Numbered from the stretch's first letter, positions 37,048 to 48,106 are shown. The stretch: DNA of 64,000 nucleotides from Stentor roeselii (GCA_006503475.1 RSEH01000197.1:1-64000), one strand, 5' to 3'. Made by a program: numbers and translations. The notes: generated by a model from the sequence alone, not told the origin.

Positions 37048-37280
37048 TTATATGAATTATTTGAATTTAAGTTTAAGGTTATATTTGTATAAAGATGATT
37101 TAGGATAAGGTATAAATATCATGAATCAGTTTTACAATAAACCTAAAAAACCTATTCAACAATTCCAAAAACTTTTCCAAAATCACATTTCTTAAAAAAT
37201 CATCAAACAATAAAATCCTCTCTATTTCAAATTCCAAAACTCACTTCCAAAAACTAATCTAAAATAACCTTAATCCTTAC

Positions 37281-38534
37281 CTAAACCTTCTCCCTTTCCA
37301 TTTTCCTATCAGTAGTGAATCCTCGATGCGTGATGATGGTTTCACTCAAAGTATGAGCAATAATCTCATCACTCAATCTCAAAATCTTCAACACTTTAAA
37401 TCCTCCAGCAACAACGAGAGCCCAAAACGCACTCCAAGCCAAAACAACAAAAGTTCCAACAGTCTGAGTGCCGAGAGTTTGTCCACTTTCCCAGCCAGCC
37501 CAGAAGACTCCTTTATCGTCATCTAAAAATCCAGGAAGTAAGCCTCCAAAGATTCCAGGAACGAGAAAAGTAGCGAAAACATCGAGGCCGTCATCGATTT
37601 TTACCTTTCTCACTGAAAAGTACACTAAACTGAAGACTCCTCCAGCCAATGTCCCGATTATTCCAGCTTGCCAGGGAGTTGTGTTTCCGCTTGAAGAAGC
37701 GATGATTACCATTCCGGATATGAAACCTTGATACAAGCTCACGTAGTGACTGTTCACTTCGGAATGGAACCAGGTGATTATTTTTAGAGATACTATACCA
37801 CAACAAGCTGCAGAGATCCAAAGGTTGTGCATTGCTGAGTAAATAGCTTGCTTATCAAGAGGTTGCTGAGCAACAGTGATACCGAAGATTCCTAAAATCG
37901 TCAGGAAGCATCCGATAGTATAAAGCACAGGACTAGATACATTCGAGTTCGGGGCTTCGCTGTACCTTGTAGATCTTCTTCCAATCAAAAGAACAGAAAC
38001 AAAAGAGAATCCTCCAGCAAAGACATAAACGACAATATCAGCTCCTAAGTCCAAAATTTCATCTTCAATCGAATCGACAAGCCACCCGTCACCATAGATC
38101 CAAGAAACGACTGCCGGCCAGCAAAAGACCATGATAAGAAAAGGAAAAAACACGTAAAACAAGTAAGTTGCTCGCTCTACCAAGGACAGGTTTATTATAA
38201 ACAGCATAAACGTCCCTAACAGGACATAAAAACTGAAACACTCGCCATTACCCAGCTCGGGAGCTTGAAGCCATTGATCACCTCCAAAGGCTTTCTCGCC
38301 GATGAACTCACTTTCAGTGTATCTGAATGAAAAACCGAAACCGAGAAACCAATAAAAGACTATCGCGATTGAAAATTGGACAAAGTTTTTCACTAGGAGA
38401 TGAGGCGCGTTGCCGGGCTTGACACCTGCGAATTCCATTAAAGAAAGTCCGATCTACTTGAATCTTACAAGTCCAAGGAAAACCATGACATCTCCTGTGG
38501 GCTGATTGTTAGCAGGACATACTTTAAGACTCAT
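37281..38534 (-). CDS. Ammonium transporter, AMT/Rh family (one 15-nt intron)
   Basis: Exon 1 is 38469-38534, exon 2 is 37281-38453 and the intron is GTAAGATTCAAGTAG at 38454-38468. Splicing restores the first membrane helix (DVMVFLGL joined to IGLSLMEFAGV), so the second exon alone would start inside helix 1. The 412-residue protein has about 11 hydrophobic spans. Family marks are the first-helix MEFAG, FGFSF, GADIVVYVFAGG and the GTLAGGVFSL and DVFATFLVPGIFGG segments. It should move ammonium or ammonia across a membrane. The paired pore histidines of the family are not all obvious: DVFAT lacks the usual His of the twin-His motif, typical of Rh-like or divergent members. Confidence 0.88.
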
Positions 38535-38586
38535 ACTATAATATCCAGACAATTTAAATTTCAGTTAGAAGATAATTAACTAATCA

Positions 38587-41178
38587 TTACCGTCCACCAG
38601 CAGAAACATTATCAATATACTCCCTGACGCCAGCATCATTGCATTTTTGATAGATCTCAGGTAAGACCTCAGTCATTTTCGCTTTAACAGCGACTTCCGC
38701 TGCTTTCATGAACCTTTCAATATACTGAAGCATAGTGATCTGATAATCCGGTTCAGGGACCTTAAGAATGACCTGCTCAGCCAAGTCAAACTGATTTTTC
38801 TGAATCAAAACATTAGCAAAAGGCCGATAGCCAATAGGCGGGGCCTTCTTCTGCTTGGTCATTGCTTCGATTCCCGCCCAGTCACTAGTTGAAACTTTAA
38901 CCCTAAGCCTCAAGTACCACATTTTTTTCTCAGTGATATTAAATTGTTTCGCTATTTTTTCAGCATTTTGTTCTTGTCCATGTTTCAACAGTCGAATAAT
39001 CGTATCACAAATTGAGCAGTCAACGATTCCTCTATCTTGAGTCTCTTTAATCAAACGTTTCTGTTGACTTATCAAGTTTATATGCTCTTTTGTTGCTGCC
39101 TCGTAAAGAGCGTCCTTGTCGTGTTTGCTGTATAAGTCTCGAGCTGCTGTTAAGAACTCGACTCGATTTTTTAAAAGGTTGGACTTGTAAGCTTTTTCTA
39201 TTGTAAAATTTCCGGCATCTTGAAATCTTTTAAGTTCTTTAAATGCGTTTCGGAGAAGTTTGTCGTCTACTTGACGGGCGTAACTTAAAAACATCTCACG
39301 GGCGATGGGACGTTGAAGGACTTTTTGAACTGAGTTGCCTTCTGCTGGAGTGTAATCAGGACGCTCTGAAGCTGCTGTGTCTTCTTCGTGAATTCGCATT
39401 ATTACCAGGTAGCTGAATAGGAATTACATGTCGTCAGGGTCTGAACTTTCTATTGCTTTGTCTAGGGCTCGCTCGTATTCTTTCATGTAGAGGAGAAGAG
39501 GAACTTTTCGACTTATTGCTGGCTCGTTTTCTAAGAGCTTTATTGCAAGCTCACGTCTTCCGTAGTCTAGGGCTTTACGTGCTATGTCAGTGTATTTTAC
39601 TGACTTACACGAGTTAAGTTTCTCACAAATAAGACTACACATTTCCGTATCAGAAAATCGTTGATCAACCAATTTCGCACAAGCCCAATGAACATAAATC
39701 TCATCAACCCTAAGTTTCCAAAGTTTCGAAATCTGAATAGCAAGATAATGATACCTGCTTTCCAAAAGTCTCTTAATCAACAACTCTCCATTATTCCTAG
39801 TAAAAGCCAGTTGTTTATAAGTTAAAGGCCTTGCAACCCAATCCCTTCTGATATTATTCAAGACTTTCAAATCCTTAACAATATTGACAAGTTTATTGCT
39901 ATCAAAAAGTCCAGGTGGAAGAAAAGTCTTTCCAAAAGCAGCAGCTTTTAACAGTTTTTCTTGAGAATCGACGTCAAATTCAGAACTAGCAGCTTGAAGT
40001 AATTTTTCAACAGCTTCCAAAAGTTGGTCATTTTGCTGAAGACTTCGAATTGACTCCCCTGAGCTTCCGGAGTTCTCAAGATATCCTTCGTTCGCTGTTA
40101 AAAGAAGGGCAGGTGGGGAAAAGCTACCGATTGCAAGAGTCACTTGAAGAGCTTCATCAACTTTTTCCCAGAATTCGCATTTTTCAGTGGTAAAAACACG
40201 CATTCCGTCGATTTCAGGAACGCAGTATACACCTTCTTTTCTTTTGTCGATTTCCATGTTGGCGGTTTGGTTATCTGGACCGAGAACTCCTATGAAATCG
40301 TTGCAAACCACGCATACGGCGTCTGTGCCGCACCATACGAGTTGTTTAATATCTGCAGGGGGTACTTTCACATCAATTCGAGTTAAAATCCTCGAAAAAT
40401 TCGCTTCTAAGACAACAACAACAGCGCCTTCAAGCAATAATGCCAAGAACTCACCAGTGACAGACAACGCAATATTTTCCACTCTGCTAATTTCTTCATT
40501 AGTGAAAGGAATCTTGCTGAAAAACTTGACTTCTTTTGACTCTTGAATCAAAATCAAGCCTCCGTTGGGGTCTCCGCAGAGAATATCCAAGTTGCTTGAA
40601 AATGAGTGGTTTGGAGGAATCGCCTTGAAACAAGTGGGTCTTCTGCGCTTGTCGAAAGAATTGATTACTTCAGGTTTGCAACTGGTGAAGTTCCGCACGT
40701 AGTAAAAAGTGTTGTCCGCTGTTAGGAAGATCAGCATGTTTTCGAACACTTCGCAGTTGATTATCTCTTTTTCTTTTGGACATGGAGAACCGAATAATGG
40801 CGCTGGTGGCGGGTAAGACACCGGGTCACCGTGAATGTCATAGAGCTGAACCTCGCCATCACTGAAAACTATCACCAAGATCTCTTCATTCGTCCAGCCC
40901 ATTCCCACGAACTTCTTTTTTTCAGGTTCCCATTTGACCTTGCCTTTCAACTTTCCTGCTGAGTCACTGATTGTCAGGTAGTTTCTAAACAGCTGGTTGT
41001 TTTGAGGAATTCCTAGAATCAGGCTTTTCGGCTTCATTATTCGTGCGATTGGACCTCCGAATTTTCCTACTGCTATGAAAAAGTACTCCAGTGCCAGGTC
41101 TTGCTCCCATTTCATGTCGTAGAGGTGGATTTGACGGTAGTACATGTCTGATAACTCTGTCCAGTTTAGAGTTGCCAT
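38587..41178 (-). CDS. VPS16: Vacuolar sorting protein VPS16 (one 15-nt intron)
   Basis: Exon 1 is 39428-41178, exon 2 is 38587-39412 and the intron is GTAATTCCTATTCAG at 39413-39427. The junction converts DDM-stop into DDIYLVIMRIHEED and yields an 858-residue protein, the usual VPS16 size. The N-terminal half is a beta-propeller (about 1-390) and the C-terminal half alpha-solenoid (about 430-850, PISRKVPLLLYMKEYERAL-like repeats and VDCSICDTIIRLLKHGQ). VPS16 is a core subunit of the HOPS and CORVET tethers that fuse late endosomes, vacuoles and autophagosomes. The coding strand shows alternating G-rich and C-rich blocks. Confidence 0.94.
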
Positions 41179-41809
41179 TTTATGAAGATGGACTCGGGAT
41201 TGATGTTTGGGTTTAGGTAATTGAGGTTGAATTGGTGGGGTTTATTATGGTTTTTTGGATTTTTTTTAGATTGATTTAAATTGGAGACATTTTGAAGGTT
41301 TTTAGGGTTTGGGAAAATTATTAGGGATTTTTTGAGGTTTGATTTATTTTTTGAGAGTGGTATCTGGGTTATTTGTTTGTTATTGATTAGTTAGATTTTT
41401 GTGATGGTAGTATTAATTGTAAAATCTTAAGAAAGACTCCTGAATAGTACATCACATTAGAGTATTTAATTTTTGTAGTTAACCTGCATTCACATAAATC
41501 CTCATATCGCGCTACTTACAAACATAATAAAAATACCAAAAAGTAATTTAGGAATGTTGTAGATGATTAATTATTTATCTATAATAAAAAACTAAAATCT
41601 TGATAATATTCCTCAATTCTAATACTCACTCAAGTAACAATTTTACCTTGAAAACGATTCACTATCAATCAAATCAACTTAACATTAAAAAATTTCTTTC
41701 TTAAATCTCCAAAATACTTAAATATCTAAAAACCATCCAAAAATAAACTACCTTCATTTTAAAGACATAACTAAAACCTTAATTCTGCCCCTAATAATTT
41801 TAATAATCC
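41179..41809. other. Divergent intergenic region, no gene seen
   Basis: This spacer lies between the starts of VPS16 (minus) and the CHIP-like gene (plus). The left part is G/T-rich on the plus strand and the right part C/A-rich, i.e. each gene is preceded by a C-rich, G-poor leader on its own coding strand. No open frame or RNA gene is seen. Confidence 0.5.
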
Positions 41810-42613
41810 ATGAATGTCAGGGATAATTCCAAAGAAGAAGAACACGCTTTCCTTCACATCGCAAAGTCAGCCTTCGACCATAAAAACCTAGAAACCGCGA
41901 TATCCTATTATCAAAAAGCCTTAGAAGTAAACTTCGAAAACACGACAACTCATTCAAATCTTGCTTTATGCTACTTCAAGTCTTCCGACTATCTAAACTC
42001 TTTAGCATACAGCGAAATGGCTCACAAGTTCTCCGAAAAAAACATCAAAGCAATGATTTTATCAAGTAAGTCCTGCTTCAACCTGCACATAACTAAAAAC
42101 GACTTTGAAATGCTGAAAGAATCGAAAAAGTGGATTGAAAAATCACTTGAATTATCAAAAAATCCTGAATTTAACTCATATTCTTCAATTATTCGCCCGA
42201 TTCATGAAAAAATTGAAGTTTCTTTGAAAAAGTGGAAAATTTGCAAAAGTTCTGAGATTTTTTCGAATGTTCTTAACTATTATTCTAACCTTTATGGAAG
42301 TGAAATTAGGAAAAATATTGAAAAATTCATCCCGATTACTCCGAATTTTGAGAGAGAGTCGTTGGTTTGCTCGATTACTCTTGACTTTTTTCATTTTCCT
42401 GTTTGTACTTCGACTGGACATACTTATGAAAAGCATTTTTTGATGAAATTTTGCAGTTTGAAAGGGTATAAATGTCCGAATACTAATAAGGAACTGGTTC
42501 CTTGTGCTTTTTATGAGAATAAGTGTGTCAAACTTGCGGTTTTGGATTTTTTTTCGAAGTATCCTTGGCTTGATTTTGATGTTAGAGAAAAAATTGATGA
42601 GTTTTTTATTTAA
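41810..42613 (+). CDS. CHIP-like TPR and U-box ubiquitin ligase
   Basis: The 267-residue protein has three TPR helices pairs (about residues 11-115, AKSAFDHKNLETAISYYQKA, then HSNLALCYFKSSDY). A helical linker and a U-box (about 188-255) follow, the latter with SLVCSITLDFFHFPVCTSTGHTYEK and CPNTNKEL. TPR plus U-box is the layout of CHIP/STUB1, which binds Hsp70/Hsp90 C-termini and ubiquitylates misfolded clients in the cytosol. The length also fits CHIP. The carboxylate-clamp residues are only partly recognisable, so chaperone binding is an inference. Confidence 0.86.
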   Translation: MNVRDNSKEEEHAFLHIAKSAFDHKNLETAISYYQKALEVNFENTTTHSNLALCYFKSSDYLNSLAYSEMAHKFSEKNIKAMILSSKSCFNLHITKNDFEMLKESKKWIEKSLELSKNPEFNSYSSIIRPIHEKIEVSLKKWKICKSSEIFSNVLNYYSNLYGSEIRKNIEKFIPITPNFERESLVCSITLDFFHFPVCTSTGHTYEKHFLMKFCSLKGYKCPNTNKELVPCAFYENKCVKLAVLDFFSKYPWLDFDVREKIDEFFI

Positions 42614-42684
42614 CTGGGTTTTTCTCAATTTTCTAGTATTTAGAGTAAGATTCTTATTAAATCCAAAATATAATATTCAAAGTC

Positions 42685-43332
42685 ATGTCCAATCACATCA
42701 AGACTTTCGAGAATGTCAACCACCTAAAAACGATCCATTCCTTCCTAAAGTCCGCAAGTCGTTGTGCGAATTGCAACGAGTTCGGGCACATCAGTTCTCA
42801 ATGTTTCAAATCTCTAAAAAAATGTATCTACTGCTGCGACTCTTCCCATTCTTTCCCGAAGTGCAATGAGAGCCTATGCCACTTATGCAACTTGCCAGGC
42901 CATTCTTTAAAATCATGCAAAAACCCAAAGCGATGCATTTTATGCAGCATTGCAGGTCATGACGAGTCGAACTGCATCTCGACCCTTCGCCCTTCAGACC
43001 CTGACGACTGCAGCCAAGCCACTTGTTTGAACTGCAGGTCAAAAGGCCATGCAAACTGCGGAAATCACACGAAAAGTCTTCATTTATACTCAAAAACATG
43101 CAGTTCTTGTGGAATGACTGGACATCCTTTCAATGAATGTCCGAAAAAATCGAAAAGTCGAAAAGTTGACTTGTTTAAAAAGCATGTCAAAGAAGCACTT
43201 TCGAAAATTCCTGAATTTTCGAGAAAACTTAATAAAAGGGAAAGGAGATATTGGGAAAAAGTCAAGAATAAAGCTTTTAAAAAATGCTTGAAGAAGAGAA
43301 AAATTAGGGGAAAAATGAAGAGTTGTAAATAA
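42685..43332 (+). CDS. Multi-zinc-knuckle (CCHC) protein, AIR/ZCCHC7-like
   Basis: The 215-residue protein has about six tandem CCHC-type zinc knuckles in residues 28-150: CANCNEFGHISSQC, CIYCCDSSHSFPKC, CHLCNLPGHSLKSC, CILCSIAGHDESNC, CLNCRSKGHANC and CSSCGMTGHPFNEC. A very basic helical tail (about 155-215) follows. Tandem knuckles with a basic tail are typical of RNA-binding proteins such as yeast Air1/Air2 and ZCCHC7 of the TRAMP RNA-surveillance complex. The orthology is not certain. It ends 38 bp before the tRNA-Ala gene. Confidence 0.8.
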   Translation: MSNHIKTFENVNHLKTIHSFLKSASRCANCNEFGHISSQCFKSLKKCIYCCDSSHSFPKCNESLCHLCNLPGHSLKSCKNPKRCILCSIAGHDESNCISTLRPSDPDDCSQATCLNCRSKGHANCGNHTKSLHLYSKTCSSCGMTGHPFNECPKKSKSRKVDLFKKHVKEALSKIPEFSRKLNKRERRYWEKVKNKAFKKCLKKRKIRGKMKSCK

Positions 43333-43370
43333 TTGGGAGTATTTTAGGTTGGGTTTTTCGCTTTGGGTAA

Positions 43371-43442
43371 GGGTCAGTGGTGAAGTGGTATCACATCTGA
43401 TTTGCATTCAGAAGGCCCCGGGTTCAATCCCCGGCTGATCCA
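43371..43442 (+). tRNA. tRNA-Ala (anticodon UGC)
   Basis: The 72-nt sequence folds perfectly into a cloverleaf: 7-bp acceptor (GGGTCAG/CTGATCC), 4-bp D stem (GTGA/TCAC), 5-bp anticodon stem (TCTGA/TCAGA), 5-nt variable loop and 5-bp T stem (CCGGG/CCCGG) with loop TTCAATC. The anticodon is TGC at 43403-43405. The acceptor has G3-U70, the main identity element read by alanyl-tRNA synthetase, and the discriminator is A73. There is no intron and CCA is not encoded. The B box GGTTCAATCC is a match to the Pol III consensus. Confidence 0.97.
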
Positions 43443-43447
43443 TTTTT
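43443..43447 (+). terminator. Pol III terminator after tRNA-Ala
   Basis: A run of five T residues follows the discriminator base directly, and another T5 lies about 10 bp further on. This is the usual RNA polymerase III termination signal. Confidence 0.75.
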
Positions 43448-43710
43448 CATTGTTTTTCTTTTCGATGTCTTCATCATGTGGAGTTTGATTAGCATTGACA
43501 ATACTTGAATAGAAAGAAATTTTAATGAAAATATTTAATTGATCTTCATGTTTACCTCGAAATTAACACCCTGAAGCACTTTCAATGTAAATTTCTAATA
43601 ATTATAAAAACCATCAAAAGATTACCTAAACCTCTCAATCACAACAACCCCTTCTTCTTTACCCACCCATCCCTTCATCATTCCATTCTCTAACAAATCA
43701 GCGGATATTA

Positions 43711-44454
43711 ATGGCAAGTCACTTCCGTAAACTAAGCTGGAGTGAAAATCTAACCAGTCTAAATACAACCTTCGCAACAAGCACAAGCAAAGCATTCCAA
43801 AGCGAGAAACTTCAGGCAATCAACGAGAGGATCCAGGCGAAGTCCCAACTGCAAACAATGAAAAACCGAGTGAAACAGTTGAAAAAAGCTCAAGAAATCG
43901 CTGAACATGACATCCTCGAAGCGAAGCTGAAAATGAAAAAAATCAAGAAAAAAATGAAGCTGAAAGAAGAAAGTCTTCTAAAGAAAAATGAACTTTACAA
44001 GGAAAGAAAAGACTTGGAAGAAAAAAAAAGGGAAAAATTCAATAAAGAAAGAATTGACAGGCAAAATAATATTCGCAGATTTGAGAAAAGAATCGTGAAG
44101 TATAATAAAATCATTGCTGATGACTTTAAAGAAAAAAGTAAAAAGTGGGACGAATTGATTAAAATTGAAAAAAATAAGGAAGTTGAAATCAAGTCGGCTA
44201 GAAGGAAAGTTATGAGCCAGGTTTATGCGAATTCATTGAAACTTAGGACTATATCTCAAAGAGATCATCGTGATAAGTTAAGGGAAGAGTACTCATCATC
44301 TATTCAAACTGAAAGAGAAATTCAGGATAGGGCTTTGAAGGAAATCAGCGAACTTGAAAAAGTTGAGGCTGGACTTTTGGCTGATCTATCGAAAACTATG
44401 GAAATGCGGAACTCGTATTTAGAAAATCTTGATAAATTAAAATCAATGAACTAG
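43711..44454 (+). CDS. Coiled-coil protein, basic
   Basis: The 247-residue protein has a short Ser/Thr-rich N-terminus and then nearly continuous charged coiled coil from about residue 40 to 240 (KKAQEIAEHDILEAKLKMKK, then Lys/Glu-rich heptads). No other domain is seen. It is probably structural or a cytoskeletal adaptor. It converges tail-to-tail with the next gene over 28 bp. Confidence 0.72.
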   Translation: MASHFRKLSWSENLTSLNTTFATSTSKAFQSEKLQAINERIQAKSQLQTMKNRVKQLKKAQEIAEHDILEAKLKMKKIKKKMKLKEESLLKKNELYKERKDLEEKKREKFNKERIDRQNNIRRFEKRIVKYNKIIADDFKEKSKKWDELIKIEKNKEVEIKSARRKVMSQVYANSLKLRTISQRDHRDKLREEYSSSIQTEREIQDRALKEISELEKVEAGLLADLSKTMEMRNSYLENLDKLKSMN

Positions 44455-44482
44455 CTTTTAAATAACTCCACTCTCAAAACTC

Positions 44483-45325
44483 TTAAAAGTCAAAAGTTTG
44501 GCTAAATTTCCCAGAAAAACTCATATTATCCTGAAACAACAAATTATACTTCGAAGTAAGCTCCTTCGACAAATCCGTTACTTTTTTTTCAGGCTGTTTA
44601 TAAAGTCTTCTAACCATTCCCTTCAAATCTCGAGACCTTTTGGTGAGATAGAGTTTACTCTTAAAAAGTTCTTCAGTATCAACATTCCTGAAGGTCTGAT
44701 AAGCATAATGATGCTTAACCAAGTACTTAGACCTGTCAGCTTCATAGCTTTCAATGATTTCTTTATTGACATTAGAAAAAAGTTGCCCATTTTCCATGTC
44801 GTAAACAACGATTTCTCCCTTTGAGCAATTTGCACTGTTTCCCTTCGAGTGACTTCTTTTCGACTTGATGCGATCTCCTAGTTTGAACCTCCTTGATAGA
44901 GTCCGAAGTTCTTGAACAGCCTGAGTTGATTCATATGGAACGAAGTGACTTTGCAAAAACTCCTCTTCTTCATTGTAAGAGCTGTGATGACCGAAAGGTA
45001 GCTTCGGAAGTTTGACGATTTGCGTTCCCTCATTACATATTTTATGTTCTTTTTTCAAAGTCTGCTCCAAGTAACTAGTTTCTTTCCCCTTCTTCTCCAC
45101 TCTAATCTTAATCTCTTTATCAATTCCTCTGCCTCTCAGAACTGCTTTTTCCAGTCTCAAAATAGGATGAGAGTCAATATCCTGCTTATAAAGCGACTTG
45201 TTAATCAAGGCAATTTTCTTCTTGGTCTGCTGAATATTCGACATTCTCGAAGCTCCTCGTAAAGGACTCACATGGTGCATGACTGTTGGACTCAAAGATC
45301 GAATTGAAAAAGTTTCGCCTTCCAT
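44483..45325 (-). CDS. Protein of unknown function, basic
   Basis: The 280-residue protein is rich in Lys, Ser, Leu and Glu. It has a basic N-terminal half with two helices (KKKIALINKSLYKQD, RLEKAVLRGRG). A central part contains FGHHSSYNEEEEFLQSHFVPY, and a C-terminal helical region ends near FRNVDTEELFKSKLYLTKRSR. No signal peptide, membrane span or recognisable domain is seen. I do not recognise it; the regular composition and the ATG after a leader support a real gene. Confidence 0.6.
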   Translation of the reverse strand: MEGETFSIRSLSPTVMHHVSPLRGASRMSNIQQTKKKIALINKSLYKQDIDSHPILRLEKAVLRGRGIDKEIKIRVEKKGKETSYLEQTLKKEHKICNEGTQIVKLPKLPFGHHSSYNEEEEFLQSHFVPYESTQAVQELRTLSRRFKLGDRIKSKRSHSKGNSANCSKGEIVVYDMENGQLFSNVNKEIIESYEADRSKYLVKHHYAYQTFRNVDTEELFKSKLYLTKRSRDLKGMVRRLYKQPEKKVTDLSKELTSKYNLLFQDNMSFSGKFSQTFDF

Positions 45326-45359
45326 TGTTAAAGTCGGAAAATGAGTTATTTAAGTAAAT

Positions 45360-46439
45360 CTACTCGATTACCCAGAAATTGCCTTTGCAAGCCACGAAAA
45401 TCTGACCTGAGTCAGGATTACTCCCGATTTGCTGCACTTCTGAGAACTGAACGTGTAGAGATGAAAAAGAACTGGTTAGAATTCCTAGATGACCGTCGGA
45501 TCCGCAGATTATCAAACTTTCTGAGAGCTCGGTAATGTAGTGGTCTTGGCTTTCGGGGACTTGGAAGACTTGGTCGTCTTGGATGTTGAGAATGCATGAA
45601 TAGTCACTGAACATGAAAAAAGGCTTTCCGGTTTTTTCTAGTTCGTAATATTTTATTGGCACTCCTTTCTTAATTACCCGGGAACTCATAGTTTTCAAGT
45701 TGACCACCTGCAAGTTACACCCAGAGAACCCGAGAATCAATTCACCATCAACAACTTTACAAAGATAAATCTGCTGATTCGAAATCACAGTAAACTGAAC
45801 CGAGAAGCTTCTATCAAATTTTAAAACTCCTATTTTCGTATCACTTTTACAAGTTTCCCAAAACACAAAGAACTCCGAAGTAACCTGATACTGAATGCTC
45901 TGATTTATCGGGAAAAAAGCGATGCACATATTTTGAAAAAAGTCCCAAACCTGAATATTTCCATCTTTTTCAGCCACAAGTTTCAACGTGACAGGGTCGA
46001 TTTCCTTAATCATACTTTGAGTTATCTTCAATCCAGGCATCAACCTTTTCCTTTCATCTGAAGAACTCTGCAAAGTTTCAAGTGAAACTTCGAAGAAATC
46101 GACAAAGTCTGATGGACTTTCTCTAACTGCCAAGAATAAGCAATCACGTGCGAAAAAACATTTAAAACAGTGCTCACTTGCCTTTGTGACTGCAAAGGAT
46201 TTGGATAAGTCAAGCATGTTGTAGGCGATCAACTGACCGTGAGAGTTCAGAGTCAAGGTCATGTTTTCTCTTCCTGATATCCAGATTGTTCGAGACGATG
46301 ACTGGATATAATTGTTGGAAAAATTGGAAAATCTTGATGGTGAGAGGTCGTCTTTAGGGTTTATTGAGGATGGAAGGGAAAAGGCTGAATTTCCCAGTTC
46401 TCGCTGTTGGAGTAATACCATACCAGAAAAATTGTTCAT
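45360..46439 (-). CDS. Beta-propeller-like protein
   Basis: The 359-residue protein is beta-rich from about residue 50 on. Repeated short strands and turns include IWISGRENMTLTLNSHGQLIAYN, VTLKLVAEKDGNIQVWDFF and LIICGSDGHLGILTSS, which look like degenerate WD40-type blades (GNIQVWDF is the clearest). I count about six or seven possible blades. The N-terminal 50 residues are Ser-rich. No catalytic feature is seen, so a protein-binding scaffold is the best guess. Confidence 0.6.
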   Translation of the reverse strand: MNNFSGMVLLQQRELGNSAFSLPSSINPKDDLSPSRFSNFSNNYIQSSSRTIWISGRENMTLTLNSHGQLIAYNMLDLSKSFAVTKASEHCFKCFFARDCLFLAVRESPSDFVDFFEVSLETLQSSSDERKRLMPGLKITQSMIKEIDPVTLKLVAEKDGNIQVWDFFQNMCIAFFPINQSIQYQVTSEFFVFWETCKSDTKIGVLKFDRSFSVQFTVISNQQIYLCKVVDGELILGFSGCNLQVVNLKTMSSRVIKKGVPIKYYELEKTGKPFFMFSDYSCILNIQDDQVFQVPESQDHYITELSESLIICGSDGHLGILTSSFSSLHVQFSEVQQIGSNPDSGQIFVACKGNFWVIE

Positions 46440-46678
46440 TTATTATAATTTGTATTATTAGTTATAAAAACGCGCGTATTTCTTTAATATGGCAAGACAC
46501 TCTCTAGATTTGGCTCAAATTCCTACCCAAGACCTGAAAAAAACCAGCAACCATAAAAATTCTCCTAAATTTAAACAATCACTAAAATCATTTCACTCTA
46601 AAAAATCTTTAAAAATCCATTCCCTTCTCCACCCTCTCCATCTTGACCCCATCATCTCTTCCACTCTAATTATTATTA

Positions 46679-48106
46679 ATGCAAGACTGCGACTTTTCAA
46701 TTCAGACCGACCAAGGAGACTCCTTAACAACAATTCTACTAAAAAAAGAAAAAGAACTTCAAGACCTTTCAAAAATGCGCATCAGTCAATTACAAGACCA
46801 GCTGATCTTCAAAGAAAAAACGATTTACGACCTGGAATGTCAACTTCGCCGGCTTTCTGAAGACAACTGCTACAAATCCACACTAATATCTCAACGAAAT
46901 TCTGAAATCTCAGACCTTGAAAGCCAGATTCTTCGTCTTACTCAAGAAGCTTCATCACATCTTCCAGTGATTTCGAATTTGAAATCTGAAAATTTGATAC
47001 TTTCTGAAAAACTTGAAAGTTTAGAGATAATCAATGAGGATTTAAGAAATTCTCACTTAAGTTTAGCTGAAACTGATAAAAGACTACAGGAAGCTTTTTC
47101 TAATAACAACAAGTTAAATTATGACCTTCAGATGGTTATTCAAAAGTTAAAGGAAACTGAAAGTTTTTATCAGGAAGCTTCGAATGAAATTCAGCAAAGG
47201 GTGGAAGACTCGAGGTCTAAAGCTTTGTTGATTCAAAGTTTGAATAAGGATAAAGAAAAATTGGAAAATGAAGTTAAAGATTTGAGGAATAAGTTTAGTT
47301 TGACTAAGGAAAAATGTGAAAGGGAGTTGATGGAGGCTAAAGATAAGTTTTTGAATGAAATTCAAGAGGCTAAAGCACAAAAAGATGCCAGTTGTGAACA
47401 AGTTAATTTTGCTGCTATGGTTCAAAGTGATAAGTTTCAAAATCAGATTAAAGGGCTTTTGGATGATAATAAAAAACTTAACCAGCAGGTTGAACACTAC
47501 CAAAATTTAATACTTGATAAGGAAAAAAAGTACAATCAGGAAATTTATACGTTGAAAAAGAGTTTGAATGAAAAAGAAACGATTATTGAAGACCTTTATG
47601 CAAAAAATAGAGCTAAAGATATGGAAATCACCTCAATCAAAGACTTGGTCGATCACTGGAAAAACCTTGCATCTAATCGTGCTGAAGAGCTTTTCAAAAC
47701 AAAACAAATTCACCTAAGAACCGAAGAAAAAGCCGAGAACTACCTAAAAGAATTAGATTCAATAAAAACAAGTAATTTCGACGAGATGCAAAAACTTCAA
47801 AAAGAAATAGAAACCCTCCTAAAAGACAAAAGAATGAAATCCGAGGTCGAAGTCCAAGAAAACAGCAAAATAAGAAAATTAAGAGAAGAAGTTGACAATC
47901 TTCACCTTCTTCTCCAATCAAAAGAAATAGAGCCTTCAAGGAAACCCGACCAAATCGAAGCAAAAACAATGAAACCCTTTCACTACGAGGTAGAAAAAAG
48001 CCCTATAATGAGAACATCGAGCAAAGACTCAGTTCCAAGAAGTCGAAACAAGATCTACCAAGTCAAATCAAATCTTCATCATCAGTTCTCAAATTTTAAT
48101 ATTTAA
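46679..48106 (+). CDS. Coiled-coil protein
   Basis: The 475-residue protein is dominated by long coiled coils (about residues 18-425), acidic and Glu/Lys/Leu-rich. A short basic Ser-rich tail ends NKIYQVKSNLHHQFSNFNI. No other domain is seen. The ATG at 46679 is the first in the frame after a C/A-rich leader; a different frame open from 46489 overlaps but has no GT to allow joining by an intron. Its stop codon overlaps the stop of the convergent ankyrin/LRR gene by four bases. Confidence 0.78.
   Translation: MQDCDFSIQTDQGDSLTTILLKKEKELQDLSKMRISQLQDQLIFKEKTIYDLECQLRRLSEDNCYKSTLISQRNSEISDLESQILRLTQEASSHLPVISNLKSENLILSEKLESLEIINEDLRNSHLSLAETDKRLQEAFSNNNKLNYDLQMVIQKLKETESFYQEASNEIQQRVEDSRSKALLIQSLNKDKEKLENEVKDLRNKFSLTKEKCERELMEAKDKFLNEIQEAKAQKDASCEQVNFAAMVQSDKFQNQIKGLLDDNKKLNQQVEHYQNLILDKEKKYNQEIYTLKKSLNEKETIIEDLYAKNRAKDMEITSIKDLVDHWKNLASNRAEELFKTKQIHLRTEEKAENYLKELDSIKTSNFDEMQKLQKEIETLLKDKRMKSEVEVQENSKIRKLREEVDNLHLLLQSKEIEPSRKPDQIEAKTMKPFHYEVEKSPIMRTSSKDSVPRSRNKIYQVKSNLHHQFSNFNI

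Noticed and set aside
46489-46860. Plus-strand frame preceding the 475-residue coiled coil
   Set aside because: It has no GT up to 46679 to allow an intron joining it, and its composition is that of a C/A-rich leader.
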